From Escallonia rubra (Eukaryota > Streptophyta > Magnoliopsida > Escalloniales > Escalloniaceae): a stretch of 64,000 bases of DNA. The notes under the pieces are model-generated. The model saw only the letters and a list, made by a program, of their open reading frames with translations. It did no database searches and was not told where the DNA came from. Both the position numbers and the translations under genes were made by a program. Below, one piece after another: positions 10,264 to 21,505 of the stretch (position 1 is the first letter of the stretch; every line of letters begins with the position of its first letter). The stretch is taken from assembly GCA_033065855.1 (NCBI GenBank), contig JAVXUO010000422.1, positions 248,001 through 312,000 of the forward strand, written 5' to 3'.

Positions 10264-12911
10264 CTACTCGAAGGATGTTTTGTTATGAGACGATTTTGAT
10301 TCTCGAAGTCTTCTTTCATCTGAGAGTAGCTTTGCAAACCTGCAGAAGTAATTGACCGATTAGTACTACTCTACCTGCTGAGTATAACAAAAACAAAATG
10401 TAATGTATATGCTAATTGACTTATATACTTTTTGAGAGCATCCTCGTTTGTGCCACCATGTTCTACTGGTTCAGAGAGACCCGTCTCCAAATTGACCCTT
10501 GAGACTGGTTTCTTCAGTAGACCATCGCCGATTTTCACAAGATTGTCCAAGTTCTCCTTTGTGGAAATATCAACCGAAGATACTTTTCCGCGTAAGTTGT
10601 CCTCCTGGTTTTGCATGCAGTAGAATGAGGACTTAATTCGACGCACCAAATTGAGAACTCAAACAAAAACCAAATGAGTATTTATACTTAAGCTTACTTG
10701 GATTCGGAGGTAGTTTTCTTCAGAATGAAGGGCTTGGAAAACAACAGAAAGATGAAAATCAACCATGTCTTGGCTTGCTTGGGTAAATACATCTACTAAT
10801 GGAGTCGAACCTCCATGAAGTAACCAGCCCAGGACTCCCCATTTGCCTGCCATTTTAGCGTTATAATTTTTTTGCCCCTTCGAGGACCCTGTCCCTATTG
10901 AGATAACTAGCAAGCGACCATAGTCCATGGGCTTGATGGGGAACAAATCTGGGTCTTCGTTGAAAATCTGTTTGGTTACCTGGCTTATGGCAACCAGAGC
11001 CTGGAATCATCCATGTGAACAAAGAAAAACAGTCAGCTTTGTACTTCAGATATTACTTAAATACTGGATGGATTCAATTTCCTAAAAAAATCATCGCAAG
11101 GAAGCGGGGGACATATATCAACTTAAAAGAGATCTCTAAGTGTAATTTCTTTGATAATTAACAGTACCGGATTATTTGCAGCAACACCACCATCAATAAG
11201 ATTGAAGTCATAAGCAAAGCCATTTTTATCTAGTTTCTTGAAGTTGTAGGCTGGAAGATAAGTTGGAGCTGCTGAGGTGCTGATGCAGATATCCGACAAT
11301 CGAGCATCCAATTGTTGATATCTTTTTACCTGCATGCGATCGATCAAGATTCTAATTAAGATCTGTCGCTTTCAAAGTTAATTTAACGTGGTAGTATATC
11401 ATCAATGCTACATGTAGCAATGCTACTCATTCCAAATTTTCTTTTTCTTTCTCCTTAATGCTGACATAGAGTTTCAAAAGTTCGCATAATTCAGGCATTG
11501 CGCAACCTAAGTTCCTAGTTTTCCGAAAATTTGTTTGTGAGTCATATCATGTCATTTGCAATTTTTAAAAAACTAGTTGATCATGAAAAAACATGCATGT
11601 AGGCTTGCATATATCCATAGCTTGCAACTCCTCTTTTAGTGACGAAAAGGACACCGCGTAGGTAAATTTGTGTTCTCTTTGGGCCTAAAACTTTTTTCTT
11701 CTACAGGTCATGCCTAAAATAAAGTAAACTTCTCTTTAAGTTCAAAATATTCCAAAATAGTCTGTTTTGGGGATAAGGATCCTCTGTTGTACAGCGATAC
11801 AACATAGGATCTTTCTCCCAAATTTCGATATTGAAATCATATACAGAAAATCTTCAGAGAGAGAGAGGAACCTCGTAAGTAGAGAAAATGGTTGGCTGCA
11901 AATTCTTGATGTCAAAAGTTGGAATTACTATGTTGGTCAAGGTGTGACTCAACCGAGTATCTCCTAGCTTCTCCCTGACGAGCTCATGAAGGTACTTCCC
12001 GTTGTATTTTGGTCCTCTTAATTCCTTTAACAAGGTTTTGATTGATCCAAACGGGCCCCTGCAACTCGGCACAAACGTATGCATGGTCGATTAGCAGTTC
12101 CCTCATTGAAGGTAATAACCAAAAAAAAAAAAAACATCCTAAAATGTGTCATACTGGTGCCTATGCTGCGATTTTCATGCTATACTTTCGCTCATGTTGA
12201 AGATATCGCGACAGATGTTGTGCACTATAAAGGCAAAGTCCCTAATCATCAAGGTTACCTCCTCTGGGGGAATATCTTAGGGCCGTGTTCCAGATAAAAT
12301 GGCATGATATCTTTAGCCGCATATAGAGGACGGTTGCTTTCATCCGGAGCAGTTAACATGGCTGTTACGAGGCCACCGGTGCTTGTTCCTGCAATAACGT
12401 CAAAGTAATCTGCCAGTCTTGCTTCCTGCCCATCCAGCTCCTAAATAATGTCATAACTTACCGTTAGTATATAATTAGATTATAATAAAAAAGCATGTTT
12501 TTGTGTTGGACGGATTCATTTCATGCTCTCTAATCAAATCTTGTGCATTTCAAAGGGTTTTAGAAAACACCGCATGGGAAGAAAGATGATGAAGCCCATA
12601 TATTTTTCTCCTGGTTCAGTTTAAGAGAATGAATGAAGGTTCACGTATATGGTAATTCAAGGCATGCTCAATAAATACTACTCTTTTTACATCTCCTTCA
12701 AGTTTTTTTCCTCCAAGTCATTACATCAGCGACAACATTTTTCGATAGTTTCTCTGATAGGTGTGTTCCGTGCGAATACCTGAAGTTGAGATTCCAGAAA
12801 AGCAAGGATGGTACCAGGAATAATCCCTCTAATACCACCTCCATCTATGCTGAGAATGGTCACCAGATTTCCGTATGCTGGGGGTTGGATTTGAGAAGCG
12901 GATGATTCCAT
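10264..12911 (-). CDS. PLP2: Patatin-like phospholipase A / lipid acyl hydrolase, copy 1
   Basis: This predicted soluble acyl hydrolase of the patatin family cleaves fatty acids from membrane phospho- and galactolipids. It has seven exons on the minus strand, in coding order 12911-12780, 12440-12259, 12058-11872, 11329-11168, 11000-10698, 10604-10429 and 10339-10264. They join in frame to 405 residues, the usual length for the group. Visible motifs are the oxyanion loop GGGIRG near residue 24, the nucleophile elbow GTSTGG with the catalytic serine near residue 62, and the catalytic aspartate in DGG near residue 216. All are intact. No signal peptide is evident, which fits the PLP2/PLA-IIA clade. 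An earlier in-frame ATG lies 15 bases upstream. The chosen ATG matches the short N-termini of copies 3 and 4. It differs from copy 2 at five residues by my hand translation. Confidence 0.93.
11845..11871 (-). repeat. (CT)n tract at the exon 3 splice donor, patatin copy 1
   Basis: Intron 3 starts GTTCCTCTCTCTCTCT in coding sense, so the donor is unlike the plant consensus GTAAGT and runs straight into a CT microsatellite. The tract is longer in copy 2 and much longer in copy 4, and absent in copy 3. Confidence 0.7.
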
Positions 12912-14361
12912 GCTCTGAATGAACATTCTTAAGATTGTAAAAAAGTGTAGTGCTTAAGTGCAATTTACAGGAGTCAAGCTAGAATAGGAAGATCACAATG
13001 TAGAAGTTGGTCTCAAAGTTTTGGATATGATACATGTTTCAATGCCTAAACGATCTATTTATAGGCCTCAAGCTTGAAAAGGATTCTTCCTGGTAGTCTC
13101 TTCTGTTTGGCCACGTTTTGTACTTTGTAATTCCATTAATTTAGTAGAAACTCAACCAACATGCGTCCTTAGCATTAACGTTACTAAAAGTATTTTGATC
13201 GTTATTGATAAACTTTGTAGCGACGTTTTTTTATCGCGAAATGCATTTAATGGCTTTTGTTGCAACAAAAGATGTAAGCGGTTAGCCTCTCCAAACACTC
13301 AAAAGAACAACTATTATATTCCCATGGTCAAGTCAATGCGGATATCAATTGACCTCACGAGTTGTTAAGACCTACACGTACGGTTTAGTGACCTGTTCAT
13401 ATCCGATATTATCATCTTTGATAAAAGCTAGAACAATAATAAAAGGCTGCATGGCGCCTTGCAGCCTCCTGTACCTATCCAACCTCACAAGATTGCATGA
13501 ACATGAGTTTAATAAAAGTACTAATCCCACGTTAATCATCAACTTGGAGGCGAATGTCCTTTAGTACCTCCCTTAGAAAGAGACTACTTTTTTTTCAAGA
13601 AAATATTGATTACAAAGATAATAAGGATGGTAAATTAAAGGTTTTCTATCATCCTTGACTATATGAAGAACCATAGATTACTATGACATTTGGGCAAGTC
13701 ACTTTATTTAGGAGTCTTAAAAAACTGTATTTGGTTGTTGCTAATACTTTATAAACAAAGCATGAATATTCGAGCGACAAAATGATAGATAAGCAAGAAC
13801 ATCATTGTAGGATTTTCGATAACTTATTACATCGTGTGCACTAGAGCTAGCTACCATATTTAGACACGAAAACTAAGAATTATTCCTAATTTTCAAAAAG
13901 AAGGTCTCCCTTCAAAGGGCCGAAGAAAACTTGTAATATTAGGATTGCGGCACGAGAATTGTCTCCATAGTGTCGTCCATTTTACGATGCCGCAGCAAGA
14001 ATATTAGATTAGCTAGCTTTTGATAGTCTGTCACAGTCTTTGGTTTGGAATGCATGCAGTTCTATCATTATTTTATAATCCTCACGCAGCTTCACGACAC
14101 GCTTCCTCTGGAAAATTTTAGAGGGAGACAAGTGCTGGCGGCTACCAGTTTTCTTGCAAATCAGTGCTGATCTATTGTTTCAATTTTGGTGTCCTAAGAC
14201 TGGGTAATCTTCAATTTGCGTTGGTTACCAGTAGGAATATAAACCATTACAGTAACAAAGTCAGGCCATCAACACAAGCATCATAGATGTCAGCAAACGT
14301 AAAGCGGATGACATTCTCATCGGATAGTGTAATATGATCATTTAAGTGCTACCGGAGATTG
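12912..14361. other. Upstream region of patatin copy 1, to the end of duplicated unit A
   Basis: This is nearly identical to 24146-25587. It holds the promoter (TATA box listed separately). The two units stop matching right after GCTACCGGAGATTG, at 14361 and 25587. No gene is seen. The open frame at 13349-13564 is kept in both copies but shows no protein-like character. Confidence 0.75.
13055..13063 (-). promoter_or_regulatory. TATA box, patatin copy 1
   Basis: TATAAATAG in minus sense lies about 145 bp upstream of the chosen ATG. It is conserved in copy 2, and a similar motif lies upstream of copy 4. Confidence 0.6.
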
Positions 14362-14728
14362 AGCGACTGTCTAAGTTTCTTAAGTATCCATTTCTCTTTG
14401 GTCAAAAACATATATTACTTGGAAGGAGTAGTCACATAGCTAAGTCCATGAACTTCTCACGACTTAGAATAAAGAAAAACAAACTTTGGCTCCTACCCAG
14501 GTTGTAAAAATCTTCCTCCAACCCAGTGTATGGTGACAATTAATAGTCCTTAAATGTTTTTAGTAGCTTTTCTTTTAACACTTTTAACGACAATTATTAC
14601 AGAACTTTGTTAGCGTCACTAAATTAAAGTCACTAAAAACATTTAGAGACGATCAATTGTCGTTATATAGGAGATAAGAAGAAGATTCTTCCGGCGGAGT
14701 AGCATCCAAATTTTTTCAATAAAGAAAG
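14362..14728. other. Junction spacer, probable start of duplicated unit B
   Basis: There is no match elsewhere in the window except for the short hairpin element at 14529-14672. It ends in TAAAGAAAG (14720-14728), the left target duplication of the following Mutator-like element. Confidence 0.5.
14529..14672. mobile_element. Short hairpin MITE
   Basis: The arms GACAATTAATAGTCCTTAAA and CTAAATGTTTTTAGTGACTT (in complement) fold back on each other. A related, more diverged copy is at about 41500-41632, with the same flank ending in GTTATAT.GGA.GATAAG. Confidence 0.6.
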
Positions 14729-15261
14729 GGATCATTTGCACATAAAACCCTATAGTTTGAGGGTTTGTGCGCATTTCACCTCACTATTTCAATTTTTGCG
14801 CAATTCACCTTACTGTTCATTAATTTGTGCTCAATTTACCAATTGACGGGCTGAAATCCAATTTTTTGGATGTCCATCAATTTCTCAGGGGCAAATTCGT
14901 GACTTCAATCCTCCAATCTACCTTGGCAATTACATGTCCACCTCACCAAATGTTAGCCTAATCAAAATCGTCCACCTTTGCAAACCACATCACCGTTGCC
15001 CAACACAAAGTCTTTGACCGGCAAAATCCAAAGCTCTATGGAAAAGGGCTAAGGCGATGGTAGAGACAAATGCCAGTCCCACCAGCGCAATCCAAATCCA
15101 ACCACCGTAGAACCCTCCAAACCCTTAACAGCACTATCACCGTCCAAACCCCACCACCGTCCAAACCACCTCCATCACAAAGTCGTTCAACCCCCACCAT
15201 CACAGAGTCGTCCAACGCCCCCCAAGCGCCAGTCCTTCAAACCCTCAACGGTGTTAGCGCT

Positions 15262-15362
15262 GTCCAAGCCCAACTCTCGATGATGACGTCGAACTCCGTC
15301 TTCTCCTCGACGACGGCATATCCTTCCACAGTGGCGCCGGGAGCACCGACGGTAGCCGGGGC
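15262..15362 (-). pseudogene. RPL12: Captured plastid ribosomal protein L12 fragment (copy a)
   Basis: In minus sense the DNA reads APGATVEGYAVVEEKTEFDV, which corresponds to the hinge and the start of the C-terminal domain of chloroplast L12 (the VEEKTEFDV signature). It breaks off into unrelated sequence after this segment. It duplicates the matching part of copy b, and the surrounding non-coding sequence is duplicated too (about 15170-15370 against 15405-15600). Confidence 0.8.
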
Positions 15363-15507
15363 GAAACCCCACCACCATAGCGCTGTCTAACCCACCTCCA
15401 TCACAAAGTTGTTCAACCCCCCACCATCACAGAGTCGTCCAACGCCCCCCCACATGCCAATCCTTCAAACCCCCAATGGCACTGTCCAACAAACCCCCAA
15501 CGGCACC

Positions 15508-15960
15508 GTCCAAACCCAACTCTTGATGATGACGTCGAACTCCGTCTTTTCCTCGACAACGACAGATGCTTCCACGGCGGCACCGGGAGCAGCGAAGGCG
15601 GCGGCAGTGATGTTGAGCCTGTCCTTGAGGTACTCGACAAACTCTACGCGTCGGCAAGGGATAGCTTAGAGATATCGTTGCTGAGGGCGACCACGTTCTT
15701 GGGGGAGTCAACGGTGGCAATAGGGCGTCAACGACGGAGTGCGATTAGGAGGTACAATGAGTTGAGGCCTGAGGTGTTCGAAGGAGAAGAAGGCAGATAA
15801 GGCGAGAAGGGAGGCAGGGGAGGAGGATGCAATGCCGACACCGACACTGGCAGAGTTGAAGATGCCTTTGGGGGAGTTGAGGAAGCTGAGGAAGGTTGGG
15901 ATCAGGTTGGGCAAGAGGTTGAAGTGGGAGATTGAAGGCTGATGTGGCTGCCAATGTGGT
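15508..15960 (-). pseudogene. RPL12: Captured plastid ribosomal protein L12 fragment (copy b)
   Basis: In minus sense this begins with a transit-peptide-like segment (ATSAFNLPLQPLAQ). It then gives VVALSNDISKLSLADA, a frameshift, then FVEYLKDRLNITAAAFAAPG followed by VVVEEKTEFDVIIKS. This is the N-terminal helical domain, hinge and start of the C-terminal domain of chloroplast 50S L12. The rest of the C-terminal domain is missing. The frameshift and truncation rule out a working L12. Confidence 0.88.
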
Positions 15961-16221
15961 TTGGGGGTTCAATTGACCATTCTACCCCTAAAATTTTGAC
16001 GGGCATCCAAAAAATTGGACATCAGCCCGTCAATTGAGCACAAATTAATGAATAGTAAGGTAAATTTCGCCAAAATTGAAATAGTAAGGTGAAATGCGCA
16101 CAAACCCTCAAACTATAGGGTTTTATGTGCAAATGATCCTAAAGAAAGAGGCATCTTACTGCACACTAACATAATTGTATGCACGTACACAATACGCACC
16201 CACATACATCAAGAGTAGAAG

Positions 16222-16440
16222 AGATGGTTGGTTGTTGCAAATGCTTGATATCGAAAGTTGGGATGACAACATTGGTCAAGGTTTGGTACAGCCGAGCCTC
16301 TCCTAGCTTCTCCCTCACAATCATCTTGGTCCTAAACAATGTTCTCTTGATTGCACCACAAAAATCCGAGCCACTAAAACTATAATGTTGTTCATTACAA
16401 ATTCCATGAAATCTGGTTCCATGTCAATAAAATGAATATC
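16222..16440 (-). pseudogene. Patatin-like gene relic (parts of exons 2 and 3)
   Basis: In minus sense 16222-16350 reads [20 protein letters not shown], then [12 protein letters not shown], which matches exon 3 of the four patatin genes here. Before it, GAIKRTLFR matches the start of exon 3, but about 45 bp (the [12 protein letters not shown] part) are deleted. Further upstream AKDIHF matches the end of exon 2. A CACTA-like element starts right after this. No other exons were found, so this is a fifth, dead patatin copy. Confidence 0.8.
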
Positions 16441-16445
16441 TTTTG

Positions 16446-18417
16446 CAAGTTCAAGAAAATCCGTCGCTAAAGTCACTTTTAGTGATAGATTTTTTCGTCG
16501 GTAAAAGTTTGTCGCTAAAGATCTTTATCAACGGAATGTTTTCGTAGCTAAATATGTTTTACCGACAGAAAAATCTGTCGCTACATGTTACTTTCGAACT
16601 TATTCCTTATTTTTTTTCCCAAAAAATTTTAAAAAAAGTTTTCGCGGCGAACTTATACGTATCTGTACAAACCATCAGTAAAGTCAATATTATAATTTTT
16701 AATGACCTTTGGTGACGGAATTTTAGCAACAGCAAAAGGTGACTAACACTCTATTTCTTTCTCTTTCTCATTCTCCCCGTCGTCACTCTCTCCCTCTGAC
16801 TTACGTCGCCCACCTACCATGTCATCCCGCCCCCACTCGCTAGCCCACCCTGTCTTCCCCACCCTTACCCCGACTTCACCACCCCCTTGTCCCACACACT
16901 CCATCGTCAGCATTTCGAAAGGGATACCAATTTAGTAGATCTGGAGTCACGCCATCCAGTATTAACCTTAGTCTTTTATCCTTCCATTTCACAATTTTTG
17001 TCTCTTTTATTTTTGGACATCCATAGGATATAATTTGAATATTTGAAACATTAGCAAGTATAGATTTTCTGAGATTAAATGGGGTATTGTTTGACTAAGA
17101 ATCATTTTGACCGTAATAAAGCGCTTATCTTGGAGGTTGAGTAGATTGTTGAATTTTCTATTAATTGAGTTAATTAGTATGTCTTACTGTTTAACTCATT
17201 TAGGACGAGTAATAGGTAGTCGAAGGTGTTAATATCTGATGAAAATGCTCATTGCATTTCGGTGAACAAAAAGAAATAGGGAAATATGAGCGAAGCATAG
17301 GAAAGAATGTACTAATAAAAAGGAAAAACAAAAAAAATGAAGGGAAGTTGGGATAGTGTGGGATGGATTTTATTTGCACCTTTTGGAAATTTTTGTAATG
17401 AAAAAGTATGTGATCAAGTTTACATTTGCATTGGGTGAACTTTGAATTCTCATCTAAAAGGAAATTTGGTGTTGTTCCACATTTCTATATGGTTGTTAAT
17501 TTTGCTAGTGTAATTATCAAATAATTGAATAATTAGCTACTCCATTATTGTCTTTGGCTCTATGATTTTTGCATAATTTATTGCAGCTGGTTTTGACTGA
17601 ATTTTTAGTTGTAATTTAACAAGTAGTCTTCTTCTATTTATTTTGTTCACTGTAAATGAATTTTGTACAACCGATGCTCATTTTTAGGTTATGATGGATA
17701 AAGAGGAACAAGTAACAACTTTGGGCGGAGAGATAATGTGCAGACTTTAGAGCAAAGATCTTGATTTATATTTTTTTAGTTTCAATGAAACTTGTAATTT
17801 TATTTTTGAGATCTGTACAATGTGATCTATTGAATTTAGTGAATATGTAATTTGTTGTATTGAGTGTTAGTTGGTGGTGTATATGATTTAAATTTTATTT
17901 GTATTACTTAAAATTTAGTAAAGGATGAATTCTAATTTAAAGAATTATATTATTATTGGATTGGTTGGTTAGGGTTAATTAATTGTTTAAAACATGTTAG
18001 AATTTATAAGAAATAAAAAAAATAGCATTTTTTAACTTTTAGCACGAAATTTCGCCGCTAAAAGTCGTTATACACATCAATAAACGTTTTTAAAGACATA
18101 TTTTTAGCTTTTGCAATGGACTTTTAGATACAAAAATTTTGGCGATAAGTTTTTTAAAAAATTTCAAAAATTTTAGAAATTAGACAAAATATAGAAAATA
18201 TCTTCAGCGACAAGAAAATCCGCTAAAAATTAATTAATTCCGTCGGTAAAAATTGAATTTTTGCAGACGGACCACCAAATTTTGTCACTAATCTTTTAGC
18301 GATGAGGTTTTTCCCACAGACTTTTAGCGACGGACAGTTCGTTGCTAACAGTCTTTATCGATGGAATATTCACTTTTAGCAACCGAAAATTCTATCGCTA
18401 AAAGTGAATTTTCTTGT
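16446..18417. mobile_element. Non-autonomous CACTA-like element (unit B copy)
   Basis: The right end reads CACCACAAGAAAATTCACTT in complement. The left end near 16446 is degenerate (TTCAAGAAAATCCGTCGCTA). Both subterminal regions hold many copies of TCGCTAAAAGT-like motifs in opposite orientations. The interior of about 1.2 kb is AT-rich, with no transposase frame. The right 470 bp match positions 1-475, the same element in unit A. Confidence 0.65.
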
Positions 18418-19411
18418 GGTGAAGAACATAAAGGGATTAGTTCAAATACGTTATCCCACTAGCCTATCTATTTGTAGCCTTAAGCTAACGCAGTTACCTG
18501 GAAATGTCCTTCCTTCTCTACGTGATACAATCTCCAACTGGTACACGACGTATTGTAGAGTTACCTACTACATTGACAAGAGTCAATTAATGTACATTAG
18601 CAATAGTATTTCCATATCGAAAGGTTGTCGTACCGTGGTTTGTTACTCAACCTTAAGTGATGAATTTCTTGCTATTATTCTAGTGTACGTAGTGCCTTAT
18701 TTAATGTCGTATTACAAGTTTTTTACCATTAAAACAAGAAACTCAACATGATTGCAATCACAGTTGCGGTCAATATCGTCTAACGTAATATGGAGTAATA
18801 TATTTAGCGTCACACACACATGCATACGCGTGCGTAAATAGACACAGTCAATCAAATATATCTGGTCTATGCGTGCATTGCATCCTCCCGCTGATCATGA
18901 AGCCATGCCTTACATTTTCCATTTGCTTTCACAATTAACTCGCGCAAAACGCCAAGGTTTTGTTTCAATAATGAAAGAGAGCTTACTAGCTAACTGTGTA
19001 AGTGGGGACGCTGCAGGCGTCATGCAACAAATAGTACAAGTTTTATATTACAAAAAAAAATAGTACAAGTTTTAGACTAAGTCTAGCAAATATAGTACTA
19101 AGAGACGGCTCACGTATATAATGCGGAGTACTAGACAATGAAGTTGGTATTATGATATTTTTATAATATCAAGTTTGACATTTAAAATCTATTTAATTAT
19201 ATTTTTAATGAATTTTAGATTGTAAAAATCAAATATGCCCTTATAACTAGTTATTTACATTTAAAGTTCATTATTTTGTGTCACTTTTTTTGAAAATCTT
19301 GTTAAAATGGCAATTGTCATAATTTTTTATTACTAGTTATGTCGAGTGTCAACATTCTAGATAGATAATTACGTAGTACCAAAAAGAGTATTAAATCAAA
19401 AAGATCGTTCT

Positions 19412-19450
<39 letters not shown>

Positions 19451-20169
19451 CTCGTTGATTAGGACTAAAACAATTGCAGTTATTGTAGCTCCTTTAATTG
19501 GCATATGTGACCTGGTATCATATATCCACATTTTTCCTTTTGGGAGTTGGTGTATGGGCGTGGGGAATGGACGGGGGGTGGCGGCCATTGATAAGCCAAA
19601 ATATAATTGTACTGCATTTTAAAAAATTAATAATTCAATCAATTTGCCGACTACTTGTTTTGTGTTGTTTCGGCTAGAGACTTTATCCGTGGTATTCTGT
19701 TGTTGTAGCTTGGTTTACTTAGTCCGGATGGGCTTGTCATCCACTTTTATTATGTTCTCTTATAACTAAGTTCTTATATGTAAACGTTTCCTTTTATTAA
19801 GGTATATATTTTTATATTCACAAAAAAACAAAAAATCAATCCGTCGACGACTTGTTGGATATGACACTAGATATAGTGACCCAAATACGACTAGATGCGA
19901 TATGTTAGAAACGAGAAAACATTGCATTCGCTGACTATAAAATAAACGTTTGATTTGAATAACCTTTCTTGGTAGTCAACTTGATGCAGAGGTTGGGAAG
20001 TCAAGATAGCCAAGAGGGACAAAGCATGATGATTACCTAATTAGTTGCATGTTGCATATGCAAAAGTTTAGTTGACTGAGGCGATCTATCATCTTGATTC
20101 TTGAAACTCATATGTCTCTCCAAAACTTGAATGTTCGGATTTCGTGTTACAAGGAGTCATTCATAAGGA
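18418..20169. other. Non-coding left part of duplicated unit B
   Basis: This matches unit A at 476-2018 and 8156-8967, joined across the empty TA site. It ends in the target duplication CATAAGGA at 20162-20169. No gene is seen. Confidence 0.7.
19414..19447. repeat. (TA)n microsatellite, empty site of the unit A insertions
   Basis: The sequence on both sides equals that beside the interrupted tract in unit A. It shows where the TIR element and MITE inserted. Confidence 0.9.
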
Positions 20170-20958
20170 CAGTAGCGTAGCTAGCCGGGGGCACCGGTAG
20201 GCCGGCCGGGGGCCCACCTGCTTCTCCGTCAATCTTTTTTTTATATATATAGTATGCTTAATATCCGATAATAAAAATATCCACCCGAAACTTTTAAAAA
20301 TAATTTAAAGAGTTATCTTTTTAATCACGTTACGTGTTAGAATACCTAAACTTTTAAAAAACAGTACAAAAAATAATTTTGTAGTCATTTTAAATTCTTA
20401 ACTTACACACAAAAATGCAAAGGTCAAATACCAAATATATATAGTCAACAACAAAAAAGGAAGAGATAAAGTCTTCTTGAATCACTGCGTGTGTTTCTAT
20501 TTTCCGAAGCGATTAAATATAGTCTCTCACGCTCTCACTCTCTTCAAAGCGATAGGCCGCAGACGTGGCGACACTGCGACGGATAAAATGAGAACCGAGT
20601 CGGTCCCCTCACGGGCCACGTACGGCCTCTACGGCTGAACCGCTCAACTTTTGCCTGTCACTACTGCAACTGTGAAAATGGCATTTTTCGCTATGAGGAT
20701 TGTCAAGACCCGATTCCGTAATTTAATTGGAAATGAGTTCATGGATGATTATTTGGTCACTTATATATGTCGGAAAAAATTGTTTGATAGTATTTAACAT
20801 GATATACTTATTAACCGCTTTCAAAAGATGTGACTTTGTCCTAGTCAATCGTAAAATGTCACGGTTCATGATTTAATATTATGTAATTCATTTTTGTGAC
20901 AATTTTTTTCTTCTAGTTTTGGTGCCCACCTTGAATAATACTCTTGGTGCCACCGCTG
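20170..20958. mobile_element. Non-autonomous hAT element, complete (unit B)
   Basis: The ends begin CAGTAGCGTAGC and, in complement, CAGCGGTGGCACC. A perfect 8-bp target duplication, CATAAGGA, flanks it (20162-20169 and 20959-20966). An 8-bp duplication and CAG ends are typical of hAT elements. It is 789 bp long and has no transposase. Confidence 0.85.
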
Positions 20959-21505
20959 CATAAGGAGAACTTGAAACTCCAAGCCAAGGCATTAGAATTC
21001 GGCTCCCTCGATCATAGACCCCAATAAACGGAAATGTGAGCGGATGCCACCTTTGTTTTCAACTGAGTTGGGGGCAGATTAATGTCGGCCTATTTGTCTT
21101 CATTATATAGCAAACCAAGTTTTGGAATTTTTATGTTTTCGGAAAATAAAAAGTCTCAGCACTTTGCATGGAGCCATTATCAGTTCCATTTTGGAGAAGA
21201 ATTTCATTAATACACACCCATGAACCTTGAATGCCAATGGAAGAAATTTTATCTTCCACGTCCACCCACGGAAATGTTTTGGAGACACTTGTTTCACGAA
21301 CAATACAACTTTGAGAATTTAGGTACAACAATATATTCTTTGCAACCAAAAAAAATAAAAAATTTACAACTTATCGAAATAATGAAAAAATAATGACAGC
21401 TTAAAGAATATTACAGACCAATCTATCATTCGATGAATAATCATACGGACAGGACGCCGTTAACTCGCTGTGGCCGTGATCGACATACAACGAATGGCGG
21501 GTGCA
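20959..21505. other. 3' flank of patatin gene 2
   Basis: This matches 9731-10263 and includes the same unrecognised minus-strand protein-like stretch (about 21131-21303). Confidence 0.4.

Larger units (their letters stand above)
14729..16139. mobile_element. Mutator-like element (Pack-MULE) with plastid RPL12 fragments
   Basis: The terminal inverted repeats are about 150 bp and begin GGATCATTTGCACATAAAAC at both ends. A perfect 9-bp target duplication, TAAAGAAAG, flanks the element (14720-14728 and 16140-16148). Long TIRs with a 9-bp duplication are the hallmark of Mutator-like elements. It has no transposase. The interior carries two copies of part of a chloroplast ribosomal protein L12 gene, so this is a gene-carrying, non-autonomous MULE. 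Confidence 0.93.

Noticed and set aside
13349-13564. 71-codon ORF conserved in both duplicated units
   Set aside because: Its conservation is explained by the recent duplication. The surrounding non-coding DNA is equally conserved.
15070-15669. Plus-strand Pro/Thr-rich ORFs inside the Pack-MULE
   Set aside because: They are antisense to the captured L12 fragments, which explain the open frames on the other strand.
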